From: an uncultured Clostridia bacterium
GTDB taxonomy: Bacteria > Bacillota > Clostridia > Oscillospirales > Ruminococcaceae
Length of the DNA: 64,000 bases
Reading direction: 5' to 3'
Assembly (NCBI GenBank): GCA_946498095.1
Contig: CAMMMX010000006.1
Location: forward strand, 51,116 to 115,115
The notes under the pieces were generated by a model that was not told the DNA's origin, made no database searches, and saw only the letters and a list, made by a program, of their open reading frames with translations. The position numbers and the translations under genes are program-made. Position 1 is the stretch's first letter; each line of letters opens with the position of its first letter. Shown in pieces: positions 16,167 to 26,636 of the stretch.

Positions 16167-17032
16167 ACCAGAAAATAGCCGTCGTCACCGACAGCAACAG
16201 CGGCATTACCAACAAACTGGCGGAGGAACTGGGTGTTTTCGTCATACCGATGCCTTTTTTGATTGATGGAGAGACCTTTTACGAAGATATTGATCTATCC
16301 CAGGACGGGTTCTATGAGAAATTGAAAAACGATGCGGAAATTTCAACATCGCAGCCGCTCGTCGGGGATGTCCTTAGCCTGTGGGATAAGCTTTTGGAAT
16401 CCTATGACGAGATCGTGCATATTCCGATGTCCAGTGGCCTATCCGGTTCCTGCGCGACTGCTACGGCTTTGGCTGCCGATTACGAGGGTCGGGTAGAGGT
16501 TGTCAACAACCAACGTATCTCCGTCACGCAGCGCCAGTCGGTTATGGACGCTGTGGCGCTTGCCGCCGCCGGGAAATCCGCCCGCGAAATCCGCTGTATC
16601 CTAGAGGAAGTCAAATTCGAGTCCAGCATCTATATCATGATGGAGACGCTGAAATACCTGAAAAAAGGTGGTCGGGTCACACCCGCTGCCGCTGCCATCG
16701 CAACGGTCTTGCGCATCCGCCCGGTCCTGCAGATTCAGGGCGAAAAACTGGACGCCTTTGCAAAAGCCCGCAGCGAAAAGCTTGGCCGGGGCATTATGAT
16801 CGACGCGATGCGCAAGGATATCGATACCCGTTTCGGCGGGACGGATCAGGTGAGGGTTTTCGTCGCGCATACCAATAACGAGGCTGCCGCTAGGGACTTT
16901 GTACAAACCATCGAGCAGGAATTGGGCGTCGAGATCGTCTACTGCGATCCGCTCTCCCTGAGCGTATCCTGCCATATCGGCCCCGGCGCGCTCGCAATTG
17001 CCTGTTCCAAAAAAATCGACCGTTTCCTGTAA
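16163..17032 (+). CDS. DegV family fatty-acid-binding protein (FakB-like)
   Basis: 289 residues. Starts KIAVVTDSNSGI, has the TSQP motif (EISTSQPLVGD), PMSSGLSGS and KYLKKGGRV, all hallmarks of DegV proteins, which bind a fatty acid and present it to FakA for phosphorylation. The catalytic partner FakA is encoded at 9741, so a working fatty acid kinase could be formed. GTG start overlaps the upstream HAD stop by GTGA, with AAAGGGG 10 bases before. About the usual length of the family. Confidence 0.93.
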   Translation: MNQKIAVVTDSNSGITNKLAEELGVFVIPMPFLIDGETFYEDIDLSQDGFYEKLKNDAEISTSQPLVGDVLSLWDKLLESYDEIVHIPMSSGLSGSCATATALAADYEGRVEVVNNQRISVTQRQSVMDAVALAAAGKSAREIRCILEEVKFESSIYIMMETLKYLKKGGRVTPAAAAIATVLRIRPVLQIQGEKLDAFAKARSEKLGRGIMIDAMRKDIDTRFGGTDQVRVFVAHTNNEAAARDFVQTIEQELGVEIVYCDPLSLSVSCHIGPGALAIACSKKIDRFL

Positions 17033-17066
17033 AAGTGGGAACGGCCGGTGTGCCGTGTTGTGCGTC

Positions 17067-17095
17067 TTGCTTTTCCCCCGTTGGGATGCTATAAT
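17067..17095 (+). promoter_or_regulatory. Promoter of glycyl-tRNA synthetase
   Basis: TTGCTT (17067-17072), 17 bases, TATAAT (17090-17095). The ~70-base leader is too short for a T-box. Confidence 0.65.
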
Positions 17096-17170
17096 AGGTA
17101 GAATACAGAGCCTTTCGCCGATTTCTTGTGGGGGAGGGGCGGAATTACAAAGCAAAAGGGAGCTTCAGAC

Positions 17171-18547
17171 ATGTTAAATAGCGAAAAAACGATGGAGAAA
17201 GTCGTCGCCTTGTGCAAGAATAGAGGCTTTGTCTACGCCGGCAGCGAAATTTACGGTGGCCTTTCCAACACCTGGGATTACGGCCCGCTCGGCGTCGAAT
17301 TCAAAAACAACGTCAAAAAGGCCTGGTGGCGGAAGTTTGTACAGGAATCGAAGTACAACGTTGGCCTGGACAGCGCTATACTAATGAATCCGCAAGTTTG
17401 GGTGGCCTCCGGTCACGTCGGTGGATTTTCCGATCCGCTGATGGACTGCCGCGACTGCAAGACACGCCACCGTGCTGACCAGCTGATCGAGGATCAGGCG
17501 GGTATTTCCGTGGCGGGCTGGTCCAACGAGCTGATGGCGCAGTATATTCAGGAAAACGGTATCAAATGCCCCAACTGCGGCAGCCAGAATTTTACCGATA
17601 TCCGTAAGTTTAACCTGATGTTCAAAACATTCCAGGGCGTCACCGAGGACGCTAAAAATGAGATCTTTCTTCGTCCCGAGACGGCGCAGGGCATTTTCGT
17701 TAACTTTGCAAACGTACAGCGTACTGCCCGTAAGAAAGTGCCGTTTGGCGTAGCACAAATCGGTAAATCATTCCGCAACGAGATTACGCCGGGGAACTTT
17801 ACCTTCCGTACCCGTGAATTTGAGCAGATGGAGCTCGAATTCTTCTGCAAACCAGGCACGGATCTGGAATGGTTCCACTACTGGAAGGACTACTGCAAAG
17901 CCTTCCTGCTTTCGCTGGGGCTGCATGAGGAGAACATCAAACTGCGTGATCATGAACAGGAAGAGTTGTCGCATTACTCCAATGCGACGACGGACATCGA
18001 ATACCTGTTCCCCTTCGGTTGGGGAGAACTATGGGGTATTGCCGACCGTACCGACTTCGATCTGAAGCAGCATAGCCAACACAGCGGGAAAGCGCTGGAA
18101 TACTTCGATCCGGAGACGAATGAAAAATACCTGCCCTACGTCATAGAGCCATCCCTCGGTGCGGATCGTGTCGCACTTGCTTTCCTCTGTGAGGCATACG
18201 ACGAGGAGACGCTCAGCGAGGGCGATACTCGCGTAGTGCTGCGGCTGCATCCGGCGCTCGCGCCTTTCAAGGCCTGTGTCCTGCCGCTGTCCAAAAAGCT
18301 GTCCGATCCAGCGGGTGAGATATACGATACTCTTGCTAAGCATTTTAACGTCGACTATGACGATGCAGGCTCGATCGGTAAACGGTACCGCCGGCAGGAT
18401 GAAATCGGCACACCGCTGTGCATCACCTATGATTTCGAAAGCCAAAACGACGGCTGTGTCACTGTACGCGACCGCGACACCATGCAGCAAATCCGCCTGC
18501 CTATCGCCGACCTCGTGTCCTACATCGAAGGCAAGCTGGAATTCTGA
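17171..18547 (+). CDS. glyQS: Glycyl-tRNA synthetase, single-chain (alpha2) type
   Basis: 458 residues from ATG 17171 (AAAGGGAG upstream). This is the class II, dimeric one-polypeptide form. Near the start is [20 protein letters not shown]; the insertion carries two Cys pairs, CRDCKTRH and KCPNCGSQ, which bind zinc in many bacterial homologues. Class II motif 2 is [10 protein letters not shown] and motif 3 [10 protein letters not shown]. The C-terminal anticodon domain ends with [13 protein letters not shown]. It charges tRNA-Gly with glycine in the cytoplasm. It has its own promoter and no T-box leader, which is unusual but not rare. Confidence 0.97.
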   Translation: MLNSEKTMEKVVALCKNRGFVYAGSEIYGGLSNTWDYGPLGVEFKNNVKKAWWRKFVQESKYNVGLDSAILMNPQVWVASGHVGGFSDPLMDCRDCKTRHRADQLIEDQAGISVAGWSNELMAQYIQENGIKCPNCGSQNFTDIRKFNLMFKTFQGVTEDAKNEIFLRPETAQGIFVNFANVQRTARKKVPFGVAQIGKSFRNEITPGNFTFRTREFEQMELEFFCKPGTDLEWFHYWKDYCKAFLLSLGLHEENIKLRDHEQEELSHYSNATTDIEYLFPFGWGELWGIADRTDFDLKQHSQHSGKALEYFDPETNEKYLPYVIEPSLGADRVALAFLCEAYDEETLSEGDTRVVLRLHPALAPFKACVLPLSKKLSDPAGEIYDTLAKHFNVDYDDAGSIGKRYRRQDEIGTPLCITYDFESQNDGCVTVRDRDTMQQIRLPIADLVSYIEGKLEF

Positions 18548-18652
18548 GCCTATCCGGGGACTGGAGGACGAAGGTAATCCCTGGTTTGACAGGCAGACAG
18601 GGCGCGTCACTAAGATGCGCCCTACATGAGCATACGAAAGGAGTGTATCTCG

Positions 18653-19162
18653 ATGGATAAGGCAAAGCAGGTCGAATTCCTCCCTGTGCGTACGGAAGAC
18701 GACATCTCCCATACCGCCGCGCTGGCGAAGGAAATTTGGACGGAGCACTATCTGCCGCTGCTGGGACAGAGTCAAATTGATTACATGTTGGACAGATTCC
18801 AAAGCGTCCGGGCGATTTCTGAACAACTGGCGGAGGGGAAGGAATACTATTTTATCTGCTTGTGCGGCGAAACGGTAGGCTATTTCGCTGTAGATTACGA
18901 CAACCCTCCGGGCAAGCTGTTTCTCTCCAAGCTTTACGTACGCAAGGACGCACGAGGAAACGGCCTTTCCCGCGATGTGCTGGGGAAGCTGCGCGAGCTT
19001 GCCGCCGCGCGTGGACTGCACAGCGTCTGGCTAACAGTGAATAAACACAACCCATCTGTAGAGGTATACAAGCGGCTAGGGATGCGAGTGGTCAACAGCG
19101 CTGTTAGCGATATCGGCTGCGGCTACGTCATGGATGATTATTATATGGAAATAGAAGTCTAG
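18653..19162 (+). CDS. GNAT family N-acetyltransferase
   Basis: 169 residues from ATG 18653 with AAAGGAG 8 bases upstream. The acetyl-CoA motif is KLYVRKDARGNGLSRDVLGK followed by WLTVNKHNPSVEVYKRLGM, a textbook GNAT arrangement; the N-terminal half with IWTEHYLPLLGQSQIDYML resembles the PA4866/spermidine-type acetyltransferases that begin by recognising small amines. The exact substrate is unknown. It follows the synthetase gene after a weak hairpin (AGGGCGC/GCGCCCT, 18599-18623), so it may be co-transcribed. Confidence 0.88.
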   Translation: MDKAKQVEFLPVRTEDDISHTAALAKEIWTEHYLPLLGQSQIDYMLDRFQSVRAISEQLAEGKEYYFICLCGETVGYFAVDYDNPPGKLFLSKLYVRKDARGNGLSRDVLGKLRELAAARGLHSVWLTVNKHNPSVEVYKRLGMRVVNSAVSDIGCGYVMDDYYMEIEV

Positions 19163-19465
19163 TAGAAGCCTACCTCTCTATTCTGTAAGCGCTTTATCAA
19201 TCGACTGGCCGGAAGATACTGCTTGCGATTGTACGCTTGACATGAGCGGCTGATGAGCAGCTCGTACCGCCGACAGATGCAACTGATGCTTCAAAGCAAA
19301 AATGCCCTTTTATAACCAAGAACGCTTCTGCTTTCGCAGAAGCGTTCTTAGTTTCGTAGGTTCCGGGATACGGACCCTGTCCACAATCGTCCTTACTCTC
19401 CAAGCGGGATTTCCTTAGATCTATCTCTTGTAGAACTTTTTCCCCATCCCGCGGCGCTTATGTAC
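19163..19465. other. Convergent intergenic region
   Basis: Lies between the acetyltransferase (plus) and abrB (minus). Only the hairpin at 19318-19351 stands out. Confidence 0.6.
19318..19351. terminator. Perfect hairpin between convergent genes
   Basis: AAGAACGCTTCTGC / GCAGAAGCGTTCTT with a TTTC loop. No long T run on either side, but position between convergent genes suits a two-way terminator. Confidence 0.6.
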
Positions 19466-19720
19466 TTACTCTTCTTGCAACCGCTGTGCCAGTTCAGTAG
19501 CACAATGCCTACAAATAAGCTTATCATGGAACTCCAGCACGTTCTCCGCTGACCCGCAGAAAAAGCAAGTAGGTTCATACTTCTTGAGAATGATCCTGTC
19601 CTCTTCCACATAGATTTCCATGGGCGTTTCGTTCAAAAGCCCCAAGTTTTTACGCAGCTCCACCGGCAGTACCACCCTGCCCAACTCGTCAATTCTTCTG
19701 GTTACGCCTGTAGCCTTCAT
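19466..19720 (-). CDS. abrB: AbrB/SpoVT-family transition-state regulator with zinc-ribbon tail
   Basis: 84 residues from ATG 19720 (AAAGGA 9 bases upstream). The N-terminal swapped-hairpin DNA-binding domain reads ATGVTRRIDELGRVVLPVE, nearly identical to B. subtilis AbrB (KSTGIVRKVDELGRVVIPIE), and continues to IYVEEDRIILKKYEP. The C-terminal half carries CFFCGS and ICRHC, a likely zinc site in place of the AbrB C-terminal dimer domain; this form is common in Clostridia. It likely represses genes during growth and acts as a transition-state or sporulation regulator. Targets unknown. Confidence 0.92.
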   Translation of the reverse strand: MKATGVTRRIDELGRVVLPVELRKNLGLLNETPMEIYVEEDRIILKKYEPTCFFCGSAENVLEFHDKLICRHCATELAQRLQEE

Positions 19721-19856
19721 CTTCCACAATCCTTTCACTCTAAAATCAAATTGATATTACAACCGCCGTGCGTATACGCGGCAGGATTTGCAAACAAAGG
19801 CATTGGCCGGAAGGCAGAGGGGACAGATACATCGGTACAGGAACACTGCGCGGGTT

Positions 19857-20327
19857 TTACTTGTGCTGCTGTTCAGGATCGTCGAGAATGGAGGGAGCCT
19901 CGCCCTCCTCGTTCAGGCGTTTCTGCCGCAGCGTCTTGGCAAATACGACCTTCCGGTTCTTTCTGTTATCAGAAATCTTCATCAAAAGCAGGATCAACGC
20001 GCATAACGGTGCGGCTAACGCCAAGAAATGATTGCGCCATACAACGGTTCTTCTAACCTCGTTAGACAGCAGGAGGTTCCCCATATAAATGATATCGATA
20101 CAAGGAACGGCGCTGGCAATCAGTGCAATCAGCGGCTTGTCCGCCCAAACAAAAATGAGCGCTGCCACAAACCCTACAACGCTCAGCCCGATCAAAATCC
20201 AGGCCGGCAGCGACAAATTATCCTGTGCATTTAGGACAGCAGCGGCACCAAGCAGGTTTGTTCCCAACCCAAACACCACTGCGACAATGGTAAATATCGT
20301 TTTCAGCACAGTCGAAACGGTCTTCAT
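19857..20327 (-). CDS. Hypothetical membrane protein, four predicted helices
   Basis: 156 residues from ATG 20327 (AAAGGA 9 bases upstream). Four hydrophobic segments: TIFTIVAVVFGLGTNLLGAA, WILIGLSVVGFVAALIFVWA, IALIASAVPCIDIIYMGNLL and FLALAAPLCALILLLM, then a charged C-terminal tail (KTLRQKRLNEEGEAPSILDD). No family recognised. It lies between abrB and a histidine kinase on the same strand, but with 79 and 136 base gaps that do not show clear co-transcription. Confidence 0.7.
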   Translation of the reverse strand: MKTVSTVLKTIFTIVAVVFGLGTNLLGAAAVLNAQDNLSLPAWILIGLSVVGFVAALIFVWADKPLIALIASAVPCIDIIYMGNLLLSNEVRRTVVWRNHFLALAAPLCALILLLMKISDNRKNRKVVFAKTLRQKRLNEEGEAPSILDDPEQQHK

Positions 20328-20406
20328 GCTCAATCATCCTTTCTGACAGCGTGGTCCGCTCCCCACCAACGGATGAGCAGGTAGGGGAGCGTTCGCCATA
20401 ATACTA

Positions 20407-21543
20407 TCAGTATAACGGATATTCGCATACATTTGCAAGGCCGACATACAATTTTGAGAACTTATCCGTGATATATTCAACATTTTTTTGTTCAATATAT
20501 AAGGGTATCTCGGGATCGTCCCGTAGCGGCAAACGCATAAGAATTGTCGTCCCGCCGTCCTCCTCACTGGAAATCAGGTAGCTTCCGCCATACGCGCGAA
20601 TAAACGCACGGACGACGCAAAGCCCTAATCCCAGACGCTGGACGCCGTCCCCCCGCGTATCGCAGGTCGTAAACAGATCCATGGCTTTCCCACGTAGTTG
20701 CGGCGGAATACCGACACCCTTGTCGGACACACTGACCACGTATTCCTCGCCGGATCTGTAGCCCCGCACAAGGATGTGGCTTTTGTCCGTACAATACAAC
20801 AGGGCGTTATCAATCAGGTTGATGACCGCAGCGACGAAGCGTTCGGCGTCGAGACAGGTGAACGCTGGTTGCAGCTCGATCTTATCGGTTAGTACGGCGC
20901 CCGTGTTTTTTATCAGCATCCGTGCGGACGCACAAAGATCCCCTAAAAGCACGCTGAGATCGACGCGGGTTTCCTTCAGCTCCCCTGTCTGCAACCGGGC
21001 GGTATCAGAGATATTGTAAATGTTGCGCAGCATCTGGTAGCAGCTGGAGCTCAGTACCTTCAGGTAGTCCATTTCCTCGTACATCTCCTGATCCTCCATT
21101 GCGCGCAAAAGCGGCGGAAGGCAGTTGAAAGCACGGAAGATCTGTTGGCGGAAGCCAGTTGCCACGGTATGCATCATCCGCATTAGCTGCGTTTGTGCCA
21201 GATGATCGTAAACGTCACTTTCAGGGCGGATATCGGCGATAACCGCTAGGCAGGAGCCGTTTTCGCAGTAAGGCGTCAAGCCTACCGAAAAACCGGGTAA
21301 AGCAAAGAGGACGTCTACAGGATTCCCGTTCTCCAGCCTTTTCAGGGCGTCCTCGAAAGCCTGCGGCGCGGAGACCTGGCGGCGCATCTCCTCCAGCGAA
21401 TCAGGTAGAACGATTCCGTCCCCGTCTTTGCCCGGCGGCGAACTACGCCAAAGCAGCCTCCCGCCCTGGGCGGAAGGTGCATAAATACAAATCGGATGAG
21501 ACTTTGATCTATATAAATTTTGTAGGGTTTTGAGCCATTCCAC
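20407..21543 (-). CDS. Soluble sensor histidine kinase-like protein
   Basis: 378 residues, GTG start at 21543 with AAAGGAAAG upstream. No membrane helix. The C-terminal HATPase domain is clear: N box NLIDNAL (242-248), G1 DKGVGIP (274-280), G2 GLGLCVVR (305-312). The dimerisation region (about 118-180) lacks the usual H-E-x-x-T/N box; the nearest histidine is His125 in MMHTVATG. The N-terminal ~110 residues look like a PAS-like sensor. No response regulator gene is adjacent. The protein could be an orphan kinase feeding a phosphorelay such as Spo0A, or act without phosphotransfer. After the HATPase it has an extra ~40-residue tail. Confidence 0.85.
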   Translation of the reverse strand: MEWLKTLQNLYRSKSHPICIYAPSAQGGRLLWRSSPPGKDGDGIVLPDSLEEMRRQVSAPQAFEDALKRLENGNPVDVLFALPGFSVGLTPYCENGSCLAVIADIRPESDVYDHLAQTQLMRMMHTVATGFRQQIFRAFNCLPPLLRAMEDQEMYEEMDYLKVLSSSCYQMLRNIYNISDTARLQTGELKETRVDLSVLLGDLCASARMLIKNTGAVLTDKIELQPAFTCLDAERFVAAVINLIDNALLYCTDKSHILVRGYRSGEEYVVSVSDKGVGIPPQLRGKAMDLFTTCDTRGDGVQRLGLGLCVVRAFIRAYGGSYLISSEEDGGTTILMRLPLRDDPEIPLYIEQKNVEYITDKFSKLYVGLANVCEYPLY

Positions 21544-21996
21544 AAGCGTTCTTTCCTTTCACAGGTATCGGCGCAGCCAGACAGCCTTTCAGTGAATCGC
21601 TTAAACTATCTTATGCGCGCCGGCTGGAGATGGTACGCCTGAATGCTATGCCGCTGGGGAGCCTTTCACCAGTGGGAAAGGCGGATTATGGCACAGTATG
21701 ACCGCTTCCGGCGGCTTTTCTCTCTTCTTGATAGGAGATTTTTAATACCTTTCTGTTTGCCAAGCCGGCCCTACTAGTATCCCCGACTAAAAGGCGGATA
21801 TTTCTTTTCTTTTGTCAATTAACATTTGAAATGTCGAATTTTGTCGAAAAACGAAGTAAAAAAAATAAATTGCATCTCAGCGATTATGTATCTATGAATG
21901 TAATTTGAAACATCTTGACACATTCTAGTATAGGGCGCTTTTCCCTGTTTGTCAATAGCATTTTAGTTCATAATATTGATTGAGGTGACAAATGGC
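21544..21996. other. Divergent intergenic region, kinase / HTH regulator
   Basis: 450 bases, AT-rich on the right. Direct repeat TGTCGAA-TTT-TGTCGAA lies near 21831-21850 and could be an operator for the HTH gene. TTGACA at 21915 has no -10 box at a proper distance. No gene seen. Confidence 0.5.
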
Positions 21997-22215
21997 ATGA
22001 GGATTCGTGAACTCCGAAAAAGCAAAGGCTACACCCAATTGCAGGTACAAATGATGACCGGCATCGATCAAAGCGATTATTCCAAAATAGAACGCGAACT
22101 CAAAGAACCAACTTTTACCCAATGCAAAGCTCTGGCCGAGCTATTCGGAACTAGCATGGATTACATAGCTGGCCGCACAGATAACCTGGAGCCATACGGA
22201 AAGATGACACAATAG
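21997..22215 (+). CDS. Small XRE-family HTH transcriptional regulator
   Basis: 72 residues from ATG 21997; GAGGTG lies 9 bases upstream, which decides against an upstream TTG. The whole protein is a Cro/C1-type HTH: MRIRELRKSKGYTQLQVQMM, then GIDQSDYSKIERELKEPTF and LAELFGTSMDYIAGRTD. This is the single-domain type often found as a repressor of nearby or own genes. No effector domain. Nothing links it to the flanking histidine kinase or gapA except position. Confidence 0.9.
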   Translation: MRIRELRKSKGYTQLQVQMMTGIDQSDYSKIERELKEPTFTQCKALAELFGTSMDYIAGRTDNLEPYGKMTQ

Positions 22216-22416
22216 GAGCCACTCGTCTGTGCCCGAAGCTGCTGAGTCCTCTCATAGGAAAAGCATCAGACAAGGAAACTTACGGTCAAAAATACAGAAG
22301 AATTGATTGCTATTTTCATTGTCCCTCGAACAACTGCGTCAGCATCCTTACAGATAGAAAAGGACTGCATCAGCGCATCTTTTACACGAATAAGATAGTG
22401 CAACCATCGGAATGGG

Positions 22417-22450
22417 AAAAACGGGGTATCCTCCTAGAAGAGGATACCCC
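22417..22450 (-). terminator. gapA terminator
   Basis: Minus strand: GGGGTATCCTC / GAGGATACCCC stem (22423-22450) followed by GTTTTTCCC. Confidence 0.92.
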
Positions 22451-22476
22451 GTTTATTGTTCTCCATTCAGGTTTCC

Positions 22477-23517
<1,041 letters not shown>

Positions 23518-23524
23518 TTACTCT

Positions 23525-23553
23525 ATTCTAACCTATTTTACGTTTTTTTACAA
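23525..23553 (-). promoter_or_regulatory. gapA promoter
   Basis: On the minus strand TTGTAA, 17 bases, TAGAAT; start point near 23518. Confidence 0.75.
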
Positions 23554-23594
23554 GGGGTTTTTTCAGAAAACACGGCAGATGCGGACATCTTCGT

Positions 23595-24587
23595 CTATGC
23601 GCCTGCAAAGGCGCTGTGCAGCGCCTGCCGTGACGTCTCAGAAAGCGTAAAATCATCCCCCTCATAGGTCCCGTCAACAAGTACGGCCAGGGCCGGCTGA
23701 TCGACCTGCGCGGTCAAGTAGGCATAAGCGTCCCTCCGGATTGTATGATCGTACTGGGTGATGTTGGTTTCGATCCGGTTAATCACAGCGTCAAACACAC
23801 GATCCGGATCGGGCGCCACATGAGTCTTAAGATTTTGATTGAGAAGCTCAACGACGGCACCGGTCACGGCGTTAAGGCGATCCTCCTGTGCCGCCTCCTG
23901 GGAATCGGAGGGAACGAAACCGCTGCGCAGCTGCGGGGAGGTTAGATAGGAGCAGAGCTTTTCCCCGTCAAAAAACTGCTCTCCCTGTCCGATCACGACC
24001 TCTCCGCCCAGCGCATCGGTACATACTGTATCAAAGGGCACGTCAAGGCTGACTCCTCCCATGGCGTCGGTAAAAGCGGTCATGGCGGCACGATCAAACA
24101 CGGCGTAACGCGTGGCACGGATGCCGGTAGCGTTTTCTACAGCATCCTGTACAACGCCCATCCCATCCTCATGGAAAAAGCGTTCCAGCGACTTGGTCTT
24201 GACACCTACTGTTGCGTTGAGCTGTTTTGGAAGCGTGCACACACGTATATTTTTACCGGTTACATCAAGGCGAAGCAACACAAACAGTTCACCTGTGCTG
24301 CTGACGGAAAGCATCGTCAGGTTGTGTTTTTCATCCGGATGAAACAGCCCTGTATAGGCGTCCTGGGAGCTGGAAGGCTCCTGGGCGGAAACGTCGGCAT
24401 AGTAAAGTACGCCGAACGCCAGCGCAGAAAGCGATACCAACGACACCGCAAAAACGCTGCCAAACAGCAGTGCGGTCCGCCGGCGCTGGCGGGCGAGAGC
24501 ACGACGAGCGTGTCCTCGGCGCGGCCGCTCTTTCGGGTACTCAAACACGCGGGTATCCTGCTTTTTTCCGCGGGGTAGTTTGCTCAT
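23595..24587 (-). CDS. LCP (LytR-CpsA-Psr)-like membrane-anchored protein
   Basis: 330 residues. A basic cytoplasmic N-terminus (RRGHARRALARQRRRTALLF) is followed by one membrane helix (about 40-64) and an extracellular domain. The segment YAVFDRAAMTAFTDAMGGVSLDVPFD matches the LCP core, whose family attaches teichoic acids or capsule to peptidoglycan. However, the usual arginine-rich motif after the D-x-R core is poorly conserved, so catalytic ability is uncertain. GAGGAAGGGAAG before the ATG. Lies upstream of gapA on the same strand but gapA has its own promoter. Confidence 0.75.
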   Translation of the reverse strand: MSKLPRGKKQDTRVFEYPKERPRRGHARRALARQRRRTALLFGSVFAVSLVSLSALAFGVLYYADVSAQEPSSSQDAYTGLFHPDEKHNLTMLSVSSTGELFVLLRLDVTGKNIRVCTLPKQLNATVGVKTKSLERFFHEDGMGVVQDAVENATGIRATRYAVFDRAAMTAFTDAMGGVSLDVPFDTVCTDALGGEVVIGQGEQFFDGEKLCSYLTSPQLRSGFVPSDSQEAAQEDRLNAVTGAVVELLNQNLKTHVAPDPDRVFDAVINRIETNITQYDHTIRRDAYAYLTAQVDQPALAVLVDGTYEGDDFTLSETSRQALHSAFAGA

Positions 24588-24711
24588 AGGTTTTCTTCCC
24601 TTCCTCAGTGGACATTTTTGCCGCTGTTAGTATGGGAAGATTTTCCGGGTTTATACAGTTTTTTCGTAACACCTTTACCGGGGAAAACGGACGTCTTTTT
24701 GTAGATGGAAA

Positions 24712-24746
24712 GCGGGTCCCCCGGTAGTGTAAAACGGGGAACCCGC
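24712..24746 (-). terminator. Terminator-like hairpin after the zinc-ribbon gene
   Basis: GCGGGT-CCCC-G stem with one mismatch (24712-24723 with 24735-24746), lying just after the stop of the minus-strand gene. Weak T run. Confidence 0.6.
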
Positions 24747-24765
24747 CTTTACGGTAAATACAGCT

Positions 24766-26388
24766 TCAACGCTTTCTGCCGCAGTGCGTACAATAAATGT
24801 CCGTATCCTCTAGCTCCTTTCCACAGCCCGCGCAGACGGGACGGGAAGGGGTACTCCAAGCGGCAGGCTCATCGTGTCGCGTTTCTTCTGGATGCGTTTT
24901 CTCCGCCCATACAGCAGGCTGTTTCTGCTGTTCCGGTTGCGGCCGCGCCCAAATCTCGGTTTCATCGGACGTTTCTGCTTGAGCCGCCGGTGTAGGTGCT
25001 GACTGCAACGGCACGGACGAGTTCCCTGCAGACGCATCGGGCCTCTCGGTTGTGTCCTCGTTCTCCGGCACAGACGCCACTACAGGCTTCTCCCACGAAG
25101 GATCCACCGCTGACGAAAAGGCTTCCTGCCAGGCGTTCTCCCTCTCTGGAACCGGATCCGGCATGCTTTGCGCTTGTTGAGGCTGCATCTCAGCCGACGA
25201 TTCCTTTGGCGGTACAGCTGGAGCAACAACGGTTGGCTGCTGCATACTGGAAGGAGCAGAAAATGGTGCTGTATTTTCAGTTTTCACATTGCCTGTCTGC
25301 TCTACTGGCGTACACGGCTGCTGGATAGGAGCCACCGGCGTCCACGAGTGCGGCGCGGATTGGTTCCAGCCTTGCTGGACACCTGCGCCATATCCGACAT
25401 TGGGGGACTGCCATGCCTGAGAGGTCGGCCAGACCGCCGGGGCCATCAGGCGGGAGAGCCTCCCCTTATAGGCGAAAAGTGCCACTGCACTGACAATGAG
25501 CGCCGCCGCGCTGAGAAGGTTCCCGATGATTCCTATGGCGTCCGAATAGGCCAGCGCCATAATGCTGAAAGCAGCTGCAATGCAACACATCACGCCACAG
25601 AAACCCAGTCCGTTTTGCATAGGCAGTCCGGTACGAATGGTCATAGATAGACTCTTCAGCGCACTCAGCAAAGCAGCGTAGAACAAGATAACAAATACCA
25701 TCCCCAATAACGCGACAAAAATGACTGCAATGAACGCCGCGGACTGGTCGCCGGAACTATAATAATCCGTGTACTGCGCCATCTCTGCCAGTCCTACGCC
25801 CGCTCCCAGCAGGAGCAGTGCGCATCCGATGAGAAACACCACCATATATATAGTGGCACAGGTCTTGACAATTGTCAGCCCTGCGGTAGAACGGCTGGAC
25901 ACCGATCGGCAGGAAGCGAAAAACAGCCACAGCCCCAAGCACATTAGTAACGCAAGCGCGATCGCAACAATTTCTCCTATTATCACGGCAGACCTCACCT
26001 GTGCAAAGGAGCCCTGGATATTCAGGCCGTACAACAGGCTGCCAAAGGAGGCCGACATTCTGCTTTGGGTCAGCAAGCTGACAAGACTTATCACATTTTG
26101 GAGCACCTGAAACAGACAGCCAGCCGTCAACAGCACCAGCGCTACCAACCAGACAGCACCACTGCCGCTTTTCTTCAGCACCTGCGCTGCCTCGGCAGGC
26201 ATCCGCATGACTGTCTGCTGCGGTGCGGCTCCCACTCTCGTTCCGCAATTCGTGCAAAATACGGCGCCTGGCTGATACTGCATCCCGCAGAAAGGACACC
26301 GGCAAGCTTCTCCCGCACCGGACGCGACACACCCGCATACACAGGTCTGTCCCGGCGAAACGGCACGTCCACAATTTTTGCAATACAT
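24766..26388 (-). CDS. Zinc-ribbon membrane protein
   Basis: 540 residues from ATG 26388 (AAAGGGTG 7 bases upstream). Order: two N-terminal zinc ribbons (YCKNCG and CPFCG...FCTNCG), then about six membrane helices between residues ~75 and ~320 (for example VWLVALVLLTAGCLFQVLQN, VVFLIGCALLLLGAGVGLA), a long Pro/Gln/Ala-rich disordered stretch of ~190 residues, and a final zinc ribbon CAGCGKELEDTDIYCTHCG. This architecture is common in Clostridia, function unknown; the ribbons may bind metal or partner proteins. The low-complexity linker is unusually long. Confidence 0.8.
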   Translation of the reverse strand: MYCKNCGRAVSPGQTCVCGCVASGAGEACRCPFCGMQYQPGAVFCTNCGTRVGAAPQQTVMRMPAEAAQVLKKSGSGAVWLVALVLLTAGCLFQVLQNVISLVSLLTQSRMSASFGSLLYGLNIQGSFAQVRSAVIIGEIVAIALALLMCLGLWLFFASCRSVSSRSTAGLTIVKTCATIYMVVFLIGCALLLLGAGVGLAEMAQYTDYYSSGDQSAAFIAVIFVALLGMVFVILFYAALLSALKSLSMTIRTGLPMQNGLGFCGVMCCIAAAFSIMALAYSDAIGIIGNLLSAAALIVSAVALFAYKGRLSRLMAPAVWPTSQAWQSPNVGYGAGVQQGWNQSAPHSWTPVAPIQQPCTPVEQTGNVKTENTAPFSAPSSMQQPTVVAPAVPPKESSAEMQPQQAQSMPDPVPERENAWQEAFSSAVDPSWEKPVVASVPENEDTTERPDASAGNSSVPLQSAPTPAAQAETSDETEIWARPQPEQQKQPAVWAEKTHPEETRHDEPAAWSTPSRPVCAGCGKELEDTDIYCTHCGRKR

Positions 26389-26636
26389 TCGCTTCACCCT
26401 TTCACATAAGGGTATTGCACCGTGTGAAGGCATTGGGCCCGCACGGATACGCAAAATTACGCCTGTAGAAAGACCTTGCTTTCTCTAAACGTTCCCCTTT
26501 TTCGCTTTCTGCTTTCATTTTAAAAGCGGCGTGCAGAAAAGTCAAGAGAATAGGCGAAAAAAAGGGAAAATAATCGAAATCCCCTCTTGCTTTTTGCCGT
26601 ATACCGGGCTATGATAATGAAAAAGGAGGGATGCTG

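Noticed and set aside
17033..17170. T-box leader before glycyl-tRNA synthetase
   Set aside because: Leader after the -10 box is only about 70 bases and no T-box sequence is present.
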